DNA of 45,861 nt, from NCBI GenBank assembly GCA_045602385.1, contig JAZSBL010000017.1, forward strand, positions 1 through 45,861, in the 5' to 3' direction. This stretch comes from SVTX01 sp045602385. Lineage in GTDB: Bacteria; Bacillota; Clostridia; Oscillospirales; CAG-272. Below the pieces are notes generated by a model. That model was not told the DNA's origin. It saw nothing but the letters and a program-made list of their open reading frames with translations, and made no database searches. A program made the position numbers and the translations under genes. Below, piece after piece: positions 31,658 to 39,866 of the stretch (position 1 is its first letter; each line of letters begins with the position of its first letter).

Positions 31658-31686
31658 AAAAGGGCTGAAATCAGCCCTTTTTCTTT
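31658..31686. terminator. Bidirectional terminator between dusB and murE
   Basis: A 9-to-11-base stem (31658-31668 with 31671-31681) with A-rich and T-rich flanks. Confidence 0.82.
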
Positions 31687-31690
31687 ATTC

Positions 31691-33205
31691 TCAGTAAATT
31701 GCAAGGTCGGTAAGCTCAAGGATCTTACGCTCCGAGAAGGGAACTCGCTCACCCATAATAAGCTGATACGTTTCATGTCCTTTGCCCGCAAGCAGGATAA
31801 AATCGCCCGCATCGGCAAGCTCATATGCCTTCATAACCGCCTTTTCACGATCGGGTATCATGTAAACGGGCTTATCGGTTTCTCCAATTGCCGCTCTGAT
31901 GTCTTCGATGACGTTCATGGGATTCTCATTGTTGGGGTTGTCCGAGGTTATAATAATAACGTCTGCACACTCCGAAGCAGCTTTGCCAAGCTCCTCTCGG
32001 CGACCGTACGTCCTTCCGCCAACACTTCCGAATAGGCATATTATGCGGCTCGGCTCGTATTCACGGAGTGCGTCAATCACCGCCTTAAGGCTTGCGCCGT
32101 TATGGGCATAGTCAATTACAAAGAGGGAATCGGGCTTCGAGTGTAAGGTGACAGTTTCAAATCTACCAGGAACCGAAAGTGTAGAAAGTTCGCGGAGAAT
32201 ATGCTCAAGCCTAATACCGAGCATAAGACAAACGGATATGATAAGAAGTCCATTCTCAACGCTATAAAGTCCCGGTGAGGGCATAAATACTTGATGGGCT
32301 TTTTTCGTATCGGCTATCGCGCGGTTGTTGGAGTGAAGCTCAAATGACACTCCGGGAAGCATGCCCTTCTTGCTTTTCTGCGCGTTCTTGGCGTAGAGCG
32401 TGCATTCGGTATTGCCTTTTGCGGATGTCGTTATCATATTATCACATACAACGCCATCTGTCATGTACGACGCGTGCTCGCTATCAGAATTTATTATTAT
32501 GTTCTTTGCTTTATACTCGGTAAATAACCTTCTTTTAGAATCACGGTAATGCTCAAAGGTGGGGTGCTCATATCCGCCGATATGGTCGGTGAACAGGTTA
32601 GTGAAGACACAGCTGTCAAATTCAAGGCCGTAGGTTCGCTCCTGCCAGAGAGCCTGTGAGGATATTTCAAGCATTACGTGGCTTACGCCGTCGTTTGCCA
32701 TTTCGCGCAATGCCTTTTGCAGCTCAAGTACGTCGGGTGTGGTGTTTGCTGTTTCAAACATCTTGCCGTTGTAGTATATACCGTTAGTGCCGATATATCC
32801 CGCCTTGATTCCTGCGGAAAGGGCGATCTTATATGCGGAGATCGCGATCGACGTCTTACCCTTGGTGCCGGTTATACCGATTATTTTTATCTCTTTTGAG
32901 GGGTCGTTATAAAACTGAATTGCAAGCTTATTGAGGGCGGCGGTGGTGCTTGGCGTAATAATAATTGCGGCATCATCGGGAAGATCAAGCTCGCGCTCGG
33001 CAATGAATATTCTTGCGCCGTTCTCGTAGGCGTGGGGGGCGTACAGATGCCCGTCCGCAAGCGCGCCCGCCTTACAGAAAAAGGCGCAGGTAGGTGTCGC
33101 GTATTTTGAATTATGGCACAAAGAAAGGATCCGCCTGCGGTTCATCGCATCCGGAATATAAGAGGATATAACTTCAATCTCGCTCAATATGTCTTTGATC
33201 TTCAT
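31691..33205 (-). CDS. murE: UDP-N-acetylmuramyl-tripeptide synthetase
   Basis: It adds the third amino acid to UDP-MurNAc-dipeptide in peptidoglycan synthesis. The 504-residue Mur ligase has the N-terminal UMP-binding domain, the P-loop IIGITGTKGKTS (113-118 GTKGKT), NTTPDVLELQ near 154, HVMLEISSQAL near 176 and VIDYAHNGASLKAVIDAL near 363. The amino-acid selectivity motif reads D422-N-P-N425, not the DNPR of meso-diaminopimelate ligases, so the third residue may be Lys or another amino acid. The start is the ATG at 33205 with SD aaaaggg. It is alone, not in a dcw cluster, and may be a paralogue. Confidence 0.9.
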   Translation of the reverse strand: MKIKDILSEIEVISSYIPDAMNRRRILSLCHNSKYATPTCAFFCKAGALADGHLYAPHAYENGARIFIAERELDLPDDAAIIITPSTTAALNKLAIQFYNDPSKEIKIIGITGTKGKTSIAISAYKIALSAGIKAGYIGTNGIYYNGKMFETANTTPDVLELQKALREMANDGVSHVMLEISSQALWQERTYGLEFDSCVFTNLFTDHIGGYEHPTFEHYRDSKRRLFTEYKAKNIIINSDSEHASYMTDGVVCDNMITTSAKGNTECTLYAKNAQKSKKGMLPGVSFELHSNNRAIADTKKAHQVFMPSPGLYSVENGLLIISVCLMLGIRLEHILRELSTLSVPGRFETVTLHSKPDSLFVIDYAHNGASLKAVIDALREYEPSRIICLFGSVGGRTYGRREELGKAASECADVIIITSDNPNNENPMNVIEDIRAAIGETDKPVYMIPDREKAVMKAYELADAGDFILLAGKGHETYQLIMGERVPFSERKILELTDLAIY

Positions 33206-33254
33206 TATTTCTGCCCTTTTGTCGTTTTTGGCTTTGCATTTATGCCACAATGTG

Positions 33255-33283
33255 ATTATACCATAGTTTTTGACTTTTTTCTA
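33255..33283 (-). promoter_or_regulatory. Extended -10 promoter of murE
   Basis: On the minus strand TATAAT (33255-33260) with a TGG extension; the -35 position holds a poor TAGAAA. Confidence 0.6.
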
Positions 33284-33309
33284 CACTTTAGGGGAAATAA
33301 ATATTAAAA

Positions 33310-33347
33310 AATATCGAGGATCTTGCAATCGCAATACCCTCGATATT
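33310..33347 (-). terminator. Terminator of tRNA-Arg
   Basis: A 10-base stem (33310-33319 with 33338-33347) directly after the CCA end, followed on the minus strand by TTTTTAAT. Confidence 0.8.
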
Positions 33348-33421
33348 GGCACCCCCAACGGGAATCGAACCCATAACTAACCCTTAGGAGGGGCTTATTA
33401 TATCCATTTAACTATGGAGGC
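33347..33421 (-). tRNA. tRNA-Arg (anticodon CCU)
   Basis: The minus strand folds as a 75-base cloverleaf with encoded CCA (33347-33349). The acceptor GCCUCCA pairs with UGGGGGU with two wobbles. The anticodon stem AGCCC/GGGUU encloses loop CUCCUAA, giving CCU, which reads AGG. T-loop UUCGAUU is normal. Confidence 0.92.
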
Positions 33422-33472
33422 GTGTCTATTTATTTGTAATGAAAGCGTTGTATAAAAGCTTCCACGCGTGAT

Positions 33473-33501
33473 ATTATACCACATATTTTCTTGATTTTCA
33501 A
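33473..33501 (-). promoter_or_regulatory. Promoter of tRNA-Arg
   Basis: On the minus strand TTGAAA (33496-33501), 17 bases, TATAAT (33473-33478) with TGG extension. Confidence 0.75.
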
Positions 33502-33538
33502 GTACAATACAAAATTTTATGAAAAATAATTAGACAAG

Positions 33539-33566
33539 AAAAGACTCGCCATGAGGCGAGTCTTTT
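33539..33566 (-). terminator. Terminator of the acyl-CoA ligase gene
   Basis: A 12-base stem aaaagactcgcc / ggcgagtctttt (33539-33550, 33555-33566), loop atga, with T-rich sequence beyond on the minus strand. Confidence 0.85.
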
Positions 33567-33574
33567 CTATGGTT

Positions 33575-35293
33575 TTATTTTACAAGCTGTCTCTTGATCT
33601 TCTTTGTCGTGGTCTTTTCAAACTCTGTCTTTCTGACCTCGATCGCCTTGATCTGCTTAAAGGTGGGGAGCTTCTTATTGGTTGCTGTAATTACCTTCTT
33701 GAGAGCGTTATAAACTGTTTCGTCGTCAACATCCTTTTCGAACTTAGAGTAGTCGGGATATACGACAACGGTGAGTATTATCTCGTCGCTCGTTTCGCTC
33801 TTTCTGCCGATTACGCAGCACTCGCTGATAATATCGATAGCATCAAGATACTCCTCGATCTCCTCGGGGAATACGTTTTTGCCGTTCTCAAGGACGATAA
33901 CAAACTTGATTCTTCCCGTAATATAAACATAATTATCGCAATCAAGGTATCCGACGTCTCCTGTACGGAACCAGCCGTCCTCGGTAAATACCGCCGCGTT
34001 TGCCTCGGGGTTATTATAGTAGCCGAGCATTACGTTGTCGCCCTTGACCTGGATCTCGCCGAGCGCATAGCCTTCCTCAGTGGTCTCGCCGTTAGGATCG
34101 ATTCTTATCTCACAGCAGGGGACGCTGGGGCCTATCGTGCCAAGCTTTCTCTTGGTATAGGGTGTTACTGCGACAAGGGGAGAGCACTCTGTAATTCCAA
34201 ATCCCTCGTAGATAGAAATTCCAAACTCCTCAAATGCAACGATGAGCTCGGGGTTGAGCTTAGCTCCACCGCATACGATATGATCAAGTCTGCCTCCAAA
34301 GGAGTCAAGCACCGACTTGAAGAGCTTTCTTCTTACGTCAATACCGCAAGCGCGAAGTCCCTTGGAGATCTTGAGTGCCTTTCTGAGCACGCCGGCTCTG
34401 CCCGTTCTCTCAGCCTCCGACCAGATACGCTTATAGATAGTATTTACGAACATGGGAACGAGAACAAGTCCTGTCGGCTTGAAGAGCGCAAAGTTCTTCA
34501 TAACGTGGCGGAGAGTATCGTTAATACCGATCTCCATACCAAGTGTCATTCCAGCCATAAGGCACATGAGCTCGTATGTGTGGTGAACGGGAAGAACTGA
34601 TACGATGGTATCTTCCTTGGTGAAATATACGGTAGAGCATGCGGACGTAATGGCAGAGCAAATGTTCTTCTGCGAGAGCATTACACACTTACTTGTACCT
34701 GTTGTACCTGAGGTGAAGAGCATCTCGCACACTTCCTCTGTATTCTCACACTGCTTTACCTTGAATCCCTCATCGATAGCCGTCTGTCCCTTTGCGATAA
34801 ATGCTTCAAAGGGAAGTATCTTATCGGAAAGATTTTCTCCGGTAGGTGCGGTGATCGGGATAAAATACTTTACTGTGGGGTGTGTTTCCATTGTGGATAC
34901 AAACTTCTCGTTGAAGCCCTTGGAGTACACAATTGCCTCCGCCTCGACAATAGAAAGGAACTTCTCGATTTCGGGAACCATAAGCTCCTTATCCATGGGA
35001 ACGATAACTGTTCCTGCTGCAAGCGCGCCTACGTAGGTTGCAAGCCACTGGGGCGAAGTATCTCCGATAACGGCAACCCTTTTACCTGCAAGTCCCATGT
35101 CGGTGAATGCACCTGCAACCTGTGTTGCCAGTTGGTGAAACTCCGCATAGGTCATCTGCTTGAGCTTATTACTTTCAAAATATTTGTAAACCACCTTGTC
35201 TCCGTGAGACGCGATATAGCCAAGAAGATCGTTTACGTTATTTACTTGGGGGTGAGGTCCCTTTAAGGGCTTTCTGCTGGGCAGCTGATTCAT
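33575..35293 (-). CDS. AMP-forming long-chain acyl-CoA synthetase-like protein
   Basis: This adenylate-forming enzyme is likely to activate fatty acids to acyl-CoA (or acyl-ACP). The 572-residue protein has the ATP loop MLFTSGTTGTSKCVMLSQ near residue 205, HHTYELMCLMAG near 250, YEGFGITECSPLVAV near 370, GWFRTGDVGYLD near 455 and the C-terminal hinge VITGR-like YITGRIKFVIV with KNVFPEEIEEYL. It is alone, with promoter and terminator, so substrate cannot be read from context. The start is the second of two close ATGs (35293), seven bases from SD aaggag; the first is too close. The acyl specificity is unknown. Confidence 0.9.
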   Translation of the reverse strand: MNQLPSRKPLKGPHPQVNNVNDLLGYIASHGDKVVYKYFESNKLKQMTYAEFHQLATQVAGAFTDMGLAGKRVAVIGDTSPQWLATYVGALAAGTVIVPMDKELMVPEIEKFLSIVEAEAIVYSKGFNEKFVSTMETHPTVKYFIPITAPTGENLSDKILPFEAFIAKGQTAIDEGFKVKQCENTEEVCEMLFTSGTTGTSKCVMLSQKNICSAITSACSTVYFTKEDTIVSVLPVHHTYELMCLMAGMTLGMEIGINDTLRHVMKNFALFKPTGLVLVPMFVNTIYKRIWSEAERTGRAGVLRKALKISKGLRACGIDVRRKLFKSVLDSFGGRLDHIVCGGAKLNPELIVAFEEFGISIYEGFGITECSPLVAVTPYTKRKLGTIGPSVPCCEIRIDPNGETTEEGYALGEIQVKGDNVMLGYYNNPEANAAVFTEDGWFRTGDVGYLDCDNYVYITGRIKFVIVLENGKNVFPEEIEEYLDAIDIISECCVIGRKSETSDEIILTVVVYPDYSKFEKDVDDETVYNALKKVITATNKKLPTFKQIKAIEVRKTEFEKTTTKKIKRQLVK

Positions 35294-35368
35294 ATTCATT
35301 CTCCTTAAGTAATCCGCCTTTGGCGTTTTATGTATTTTAGGACATAATACTGCAAAATAATACATTTT

Positions 35369-35398
35369 ATTATAACACAGTTAGGGTTAATTTGTCAA
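35369..35398 (-). promoter_or_regulatory. Promoter of the acyl-CoA ligase gene
   Basis: On the minus strand TTGACA (35393-35398), 18 bases, TATAAT (35369-35374). Confidence 0.75.
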
Positions 35399-35462
35399 GA
35401 AACCAATTTGCCGTTAATATTTTATTTACATTTTATTATTGATATATGAGTCAAAAAGTCAC

Positions 35463-35491
35463 TTTACAAAAAGGGCTTTTTATGATAGAAT
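35463..35491 (+). promoter_or_regulatory. Promoter of rsuA-tex
   Basis: TTTACA (35463-35468), 17 bases, TAGAAT (35486-35491) with a TGA extension. Confidence 0.65.
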
Positions 35492-35560
35492 AATGGAGTA
35501 TAGTTGCGCGGCGGACAATGCCGTACGTGCAATACAATCTATTAAACGGAAGATGAGATA

Positions 35561-36286
35561 ATGCGTCTTGACAAATTTATCGTAGAGTCGGGGCTTGCTA
35601 CGAGAACCGAAATATCAAAGGCCGCCAAGAACGGTGCCGTTTGTGTAAACGGTGTTGTCGTCCGCCGCGCAAGCGGTCACATTGATCCAGTGTGCGACAA
35701 GGTCACGTACTGCGGCAGAGAAGTTATATACAGAGAGTTCAGTTATATTATGCTCAACAAGCCCACGGGGTATGTAAGCGCGAGAACTGACGATCTCTCA
35801 CCCACGGTCGTCGAGCTTTTGCCCCCTGAGCTACAGAGAATAGGACTATTTCCTTGCGGCAGACTGGACAAGAACACGCTTGGTCTTATGCTGCTGACCA
35901 ACAACGGTCCGCTCTCTCACAAGCTGCTTTCTCCCAAAAACCACGTGGACAAGAAATATCGATTTGAAACCAAATTCCCAATAAGCGAGGCAGACGTTGC
36001 AGAGCTTCAATCGGGAGTTGATATAGGTGGATATTTCACCGCGCCATGCACGGTTGAAATGACCGGTGAGAAAAGCGGATATATAACTCTTACAGAAGGC
36101 AAATACCATCAGATAAAGCTGATGGCAGAGGCGGTACACAACCAGATAACCTATCTTGAAAGAGTCACGTTTGGCCCAATAACGCTTGACACGACGCTTG
36201 GACGCGGAGAGTGGCGTTATCTTACACCCGAAGAACAGAAAATGCTTGAGGCACGCGGAGTCGAGGCCTCCAAATCAGATAAATAA
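35561..36286 (+). CDS. rsuA: RsuA/RluB-family rRNA pseudouridine synthase
   Basis: It isomerises a specific uridine in rRNA to pseudouridine; RsuA acts at 16S position 516, RluB-type enzymes on 23S. The 241-residue protein starts with an S4 RNA-binding domain (MRLDKFIVESGLATRTEISK) and continues with the catalytic domain: YIMLNKPTGYVSAR near residue 65, PCGRLDKNTLGLMLLTN near 99 with the catalytic Asp, HVDKKYRF near 130 and LTEGKYHQIKLM near 180. The fit is best with RsuA-like Firmicutes enzymes. tex begins nine bases after the stop. Confidence 0.9.
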   Translation: MRLDKFIVESGLATRTEISKAAKNGAVCVNGVVVRRASGHIDPVCDKVTYCGREVIYREFSYIMLNKPTGYVSARTDDLSPTVVELLPPELQRIGLFPCGRLDKNTLGLMLLTNNGPLSHKLLSPKNHVDKKYRFETKFPISEADVAELQSGVDIGGYFTAPCTVEMTGEKSGYITLTEGKYHQIKLMAEAVHNQITYLERVTFGPITLDTTLGRGEWRYLTPEEQKMLEARGVEASKSDK

Positions 36287-36295
36287 GAGGTAAAA

Positions 36296-38449
36296 ATGGA
36301 TATTATCAAGGCATTAGCACAGGAATTCAAGTTAAGAGAGGAGCAGGTGGCAAAAACCGTTGAGATGATCGACAACGGAGACACCATTCCTTTTATTGCA
36401 CGATACAGAAAAGAGGTTACGGGAAGTCTTGACGATGCAATACTACGTGATCTGAACGACAGGCTTGAATACCTTCGAAACATTGAAAAGAGAAAGGAAG
36501 AGGTCAAGTCGCTCATAGACGCGCAGGGAAAGCTTACCCCCGAAATCGAGGCTGCTATTCTTAACGCTAAGACTATTACCGAGGTCGATGACATTTACCG
36601 CCCCTTCAGGCCCAAGAGAAAGACAAGGGCATCCGTTGCGCGAGAGCGCGGTCTTGAGGGTCTTGCGCTTCTTATCATGGAGCAGAGAGTGAAATACCAG
36701 CCCTCTATCGAGGAGGAGGCGGCTAACTACGTCTCCGAAGAGAAGGAGGTTCCCGACGTCGCTGCGGCAATTGCCGGCGCGTGCGATATTATCGCAGAAG
36801 ATATATCCGATAACGCGGAATACAGAAAGGCGCTCCGTTCACTCACATTTGACCACGGTATGCTTAACGTAGTTAAGACGAAGGATGAGGATTCCGTATA
36901 CGCACAGTACTACGAGTACAGCGAGCCTCTCAACAAGGTTCCCGGGCACAGAGTTTTGGCCATAAACAGAGGAGAGAAGGAGGAATTCCTCAAGGTATCT
37001 ATCGACATTTCCTCCGACATAGTTCTCAATTATCTGCACAATTGCGTAATTGCAGAGCCTACGAGTCCCGCAACAAAATATCTCACCGCTGCAATAGTTG
37101 ACAGCTATGAAAGACTTATCGCTCCCTCCATTGAGCGCGAGATTCGAAACGATATTTTTGACAACGCATCAGAGGGCGCGATCAAGGTGTTTGCCGACAA
37201 CCTCGGACACTTGCTTATGCAGTCTCCCCTTAAGGGTAAGAACGTACTTGGCTTTGACCCCGGATACGTCAACGGATGCAAGCTTGCGGTAGTTGACAAG
37301 ACGGGCAAGGTGCTTGACACTGCAGTCATTTACCCTACTAAGCCCAGACAGAGAATTGAGGAGGCGACAAGGATCGTAAAGGGTCTCATCAGAAAGCACC
37401 ACGTTGACGTTATAGCGATCGGAAACGGTACTGCATCCAAGGAAAGCGAGATCTTTATTGCTGATCTTCTCAAGGAGATCCCCGAGGCAAATTGCAAATA
37501 TATTATCGTAAATGAGGCAGGCGCTTCTATCTACTCCGCGTCCAAGCTTGCGACTGAGGAATTCCCGGAGTTCGATGTAATGCAGCGCTCCGCAGTATCT
37601 ATTGCGCGCAGGCTTCAGGACCCCTTGGCAGAGCTTGTCAAAATAGACCCAAAATCTATCGGCGTAGGCCAGTATCAACATGATATGAAGCCCGCAAGAC
37701 TTGACGGCGCATTGACGGGTGTAGTTGAGGATTGCGTTAACGCGGTTGGCGTAGACGTAAATACAGCTTCCTATTCGCTACTGTCTTATATATCCGGAAT
37801 CAACATGACCAGCGCAAAAAACATTGTAAAATATCGAGAGGAAAACGGTGAGTTCACATCAAGAAGCCAGATAAAGAAGGTTCCGAGAATAGGTGACAAG
37901 GCGTACGAGCAGTGCGCGGGATTCCTTCGAGTTCCCAATTCCAAGGAGATTCTTGACAACACGGGTGTTCACCCGGAATCCTATGCGGCTGCCAAGGCGC
38001 TTCTTGAAATGTTCGGCTACACGCTTGATGACGCAAAGCACGGACAGCTTAAGAATCTTCGAAATGATGTCAATAAAAAGGGAATCAGACAGGTATGCGC
38101 GGCTCTTGATATAGGAGAGCCTACACTCCTTGATATCATTGGAGAGCTTGAAAAGCCCGGACGCGACGTTCGTGATTCCTTTGCGGCTCCGATTCTCCGT
38201 GACGATGTTCTCAGCATGGAGGACTTAAAGCCCGATATGGAGCTTACAGGAACCGTCAGAAACGTAATTGACTTCGGCGCGTTCGTTGACATTGGCGTAC
38301 ATCAGGACGGACTTGTGCATATCTCGCAGATATGCAACAAATACATCAAGCACCCCTCAGAGGTGATCTCGGTCGGAGATATCGTTAAGGTCAAGGTCCT
38401 CGCGGTTGATGTAAAGAAGAAACGCATTTCACTTACAATGAAGATTTAA
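36296..38449 (+). CDS. tex: Tex family RNA-binding transcriptional accessory protein
   Basis: Tex is an essential or near-essential nucleic-acid-binding factor of uncertain detail, linked to transcription and stress. The 717-residue protein has the N-terminal helical domain (TIPFIARYRKEVTGSLDDAIL near 29), RPFRPKRKTRASVARERGLE near 101, a YqgF-like RNase H fold (VLGFDPGYVNGCKLAVVDK near 318), helix-hairpin-helix repeats (YSLLSYISGINMTSAKNIV, then KKVPRIGDKAYEQCAGFLR near 525) and a C-terminal S1 domain (TGTVRNVIDFGAFVDIG near 650). All domains are intact, and length is typical. It is cotranscribed with rsuA. Confidence 0.95.
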   Translation: MDIIKALAQEFKLREEQVAKTVEMIDNGDTIPFIARYRKEVTGSLDDAILRDLNDRLEYLRNIEKRKEEVKSLIDAQGKLTPEIEAAILNAKTITEVDDIYRPFRPKRKTRASVARERGLEGLALLIMEQRVKYQPSIEEEAANYVSEEKEVPDVAAAIAGACDIIAEDISDNAEYRKALRSLTFDHGMLNVVKTKDEDSVYAQYYEYSEPLNKVPGHRVLAINRGEKEEFLKVSIDISSDIVLNYLHNCVIAEPTSPATKYLTAAIVDSYERLIAPSIEREIRNDIFDNASEGAIKVFADNLGHLLMQSPLKGKNVLGFDPGYVNGCKLAVVDKTGKVLDTAVIYPTKPRQRIEEATRIVKGLIRKHHVDVIAIGNGTASKESEIFIADLLKEIPEANCKYIIVNEAGASIYSASKLATEEFPEFDVMQRSAVSIARRLQDPLAELVKIDPKSIGVGQYQHDMKPARLDGALTGVVEDCVNAVGVDVNTASYSLLSYISGINMTSAKNIVKYREENGEFTSRSQIKKVPRIGDKAYEQCAGFLRVPNSKEILDNTGVHPESYAAAKALLEMFGYTLDDAKHGQLKNLRNDVNKKGIRQVCAALDIGEPTLLDIIGELEKPGRDVRDSFAAPILRDDVLSMEDLKPDMELTGTVRNVIDFGAFVDIGVHQDGLVHISQICNKYIKHPSEVISVGDIVKVKVLAVDVKKKRISLTMKI

Positions 38450-38491
38450 TACAAAGTTGACTAAATTCGGTATCCAAATGACCGGATATGT

Positions 38492-38520
38492 GTTTTGTGC
38501 AACTCGCACAAAACTTTTAC
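38492..38520 (+). terminator. Weak terminator-like hairpin after tex
   Basis: A 9-base stem gttttgtgc / gcacaaaac (38492-38500, 38506-38514), loop aactc, then cttttact, a poor U-run. Confidence 0.5.
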
Positions 38521-38552
38521 TGCAACTTTGTTTAAATATGCTCTTTAAAAAT

Positions 38553-38581
38553 TTGTCCATTTTTGGTACAATTATTATGTT
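38553..38581 (+). promoter_or_regulatory. Promoter of the MsmX-type ATPase gene
   Basis: TTGTCC (38553-38558), 17 bases, TATGTT (38576-38581); only moderate match. Confidence 0.5.
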
Positions 38582-38626
38582 AAAAAACATACAATCTAGC
38601 ACTATGCATTTTTCAGGAGGAAAACT

Positions 38627-39739
38627 ATGGCAAGCTTGTCTTTAAGACACATTTACAAGAAGTATCCCGGTGGTGTTACTGCCGTTTCTGATTTTAACCT
38701 TGAAATCAAGGACAAAGAATTCATCATCTTCGTTGGTCCTTCCGGTTGCGGTAAGTCCACAACTCTCCGTATGATCGCGGGACTTGAGGAGATCTCCGAG
38801 GGTGAGCTCTTTATCGGTGACCGTCTCGTTAACGACGTTGCTCCTAAGGACAGAAACATTGCGATGGTTTTCCAGAACTACGCTCTTTATCCTCACATGA
38901 CTGTTGCCGAGAACATGGCGTTCGGTCTTAAGCTCATCAAGACTCCCAAGGAGGAGATCAAGAGGCGCGTTGAGGAGGCAGCAAGAATCCTTGACATCAC
39001 ACACCTTCTCGACAGAAAGCCCAAGGCTCTTTCCGGAGGTCAGAAGCAGAGAGTTGCGCTTGGTCGCGCGATCGTCCGTAACCCCCAGGTATTCCTTCTC
39101 GACGAGCCGCTTTCCAACCTCGACGCTAAGCTCCGTGCAACCATGAGAACCGAGCTTACAAAGCTTCACAAGAGAGTTGAAACAACATTCATATACGTTA
39201 CTCACGACCAGGAAGAGGCTATGACCATGGCAACGAGAATCGTTGTTATGAAGGATGGTCTGATCCAGCAGGTTGACACTCCTCAGCATCTCTACGACTG
39301 TCCCGTTAACATGTTCGTTGCAGGATTTATCGGAACTCCTCAGATGAACTTTATAAACGGCTCCCTCGCAAAGAAGGGTGACGAGGTTTACTTTGAGTTT
39401 GAGGGCAACGCAATCAAGGTTCCCGCAGACAAGGCAAACGCTCCCGAGCTTCAGGAGTACATCGGTCAGGAAGTTATCGTTGGTATCCGCCCCGAGAGCA
39501 TCCACGACCAGCCTGCACAGATCTCCGCTCTTGAAAGCAGCACCGTTGATGCATACGTTGAAGTTACCGAGCTTATGGGCGCAGAGATCTATCTCTACCT
39601 CCTTATCGGCGAGACCAAGCTCACAGCTCGCGTATCCGCAAGATCCACTTCTCGCGCAGGCGACACAATCAAGATCGCTCTTGATACTGCAAGAATGCAT
39701 ATCTTCGACAAGGATACCGAAAGATGCATCGTTCACTGA
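38627..39739 (+). CDS. MsmX/UgpC-type sugar ABC transporter ATP-binding protein
   Basis: This 370-residue ATPase belongs to the MalK/MsmX group (CUT1 carbohydrate importers). It has Walker A VGPSGCGKSTTLRMIAG near residue 36, Q-loop MVFQNYALYPHMTVAEN near 81, signature LSGGQKQRVALGRAIVR near 134, Walker B VFLLDEPLSNLDAKLR, the switch His in YVTHDQEEAMT, and a C-terminal TOBE/OB domain (IGIRPESIHD and VTELMGAEIYLY). No permease or binding protein lies next to it. In Firmicutes one such orphan ATPase often serves many sugar permeases in the cell. It has a strong SD and its own promoter and terminator. Confidence 0.92.
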   Translation: MASLSLRHIYKKYPGGVTAVSDFNLEIKDKEFIIFVGPSGCGKSTTLRMIAGLEEISEGELFIGDRLVNDVAPKDRNIAMVFQNYALYPHMTVAENMAFGLKLIKTPKEEIKRRVEEAARILDITHLLDRKPKALSGGQKQRVALGRAIVRNPQVFLLDEPLSNLDAKLRATMRTELTKLHKRVETTFIYVTHDQEEAMTMATRIVVMKDGLIQQVDTPQHLYDCPVNMFVAGFIGTPQMNFINGSLAKKGDEVYFEFEGNAIKVPADKANAPELQEYIGQEVIVGIRPESIHDQPAQISALESSTVDAYVEVTELMGAEIYLYLLIGETKLTARVSARSTSRAGDTIKIALDTARMHIFDKDTERCIVH

Positions 39740-39762
39740 TTTAAGCGACCATAACTACATAG

Positions 39763-39798
39763 AAGGATATTTGTTTTGCAAATATCCTTCTTTTTTTG
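39763..39798 (+). terminator. Terminator of the MsmX-type gene
   Basis: A 12-base stem (39763-39774 with 39780-39791, loop ttttg) followed by ttttttt. Confidence 0.9.
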
Positions 39799-39807
39799 CC
39801 GATTTAT

Positions 39808-39836
39808 TGACTTAGGTGTCGTTTGGGTGTATAATA
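39808..39836 (+). promoter_or_regulatory. Promoter of the ABC exporter gene
   Basis: TTGACT (39808-39813), 17 bases, TATAAT (39831-39836). Confidence 0.82.
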
Positions 39837-39866
39837 GTGTAGTATTTCAGTTGACGGAGAACAAGA

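Noticed and set aside
33551..34600. 349-residue plus-strand frame opposite the acyl-CoA ligase gene
   Set aside because: Antisense to a well-supported gene; no SD, composition typical of a shadow frame.
38642..39736. 364-residue minus-strand frame opposite the MsmX-type gene
   Set aside because: Antisense shadow of a strongly conserved ATPase.
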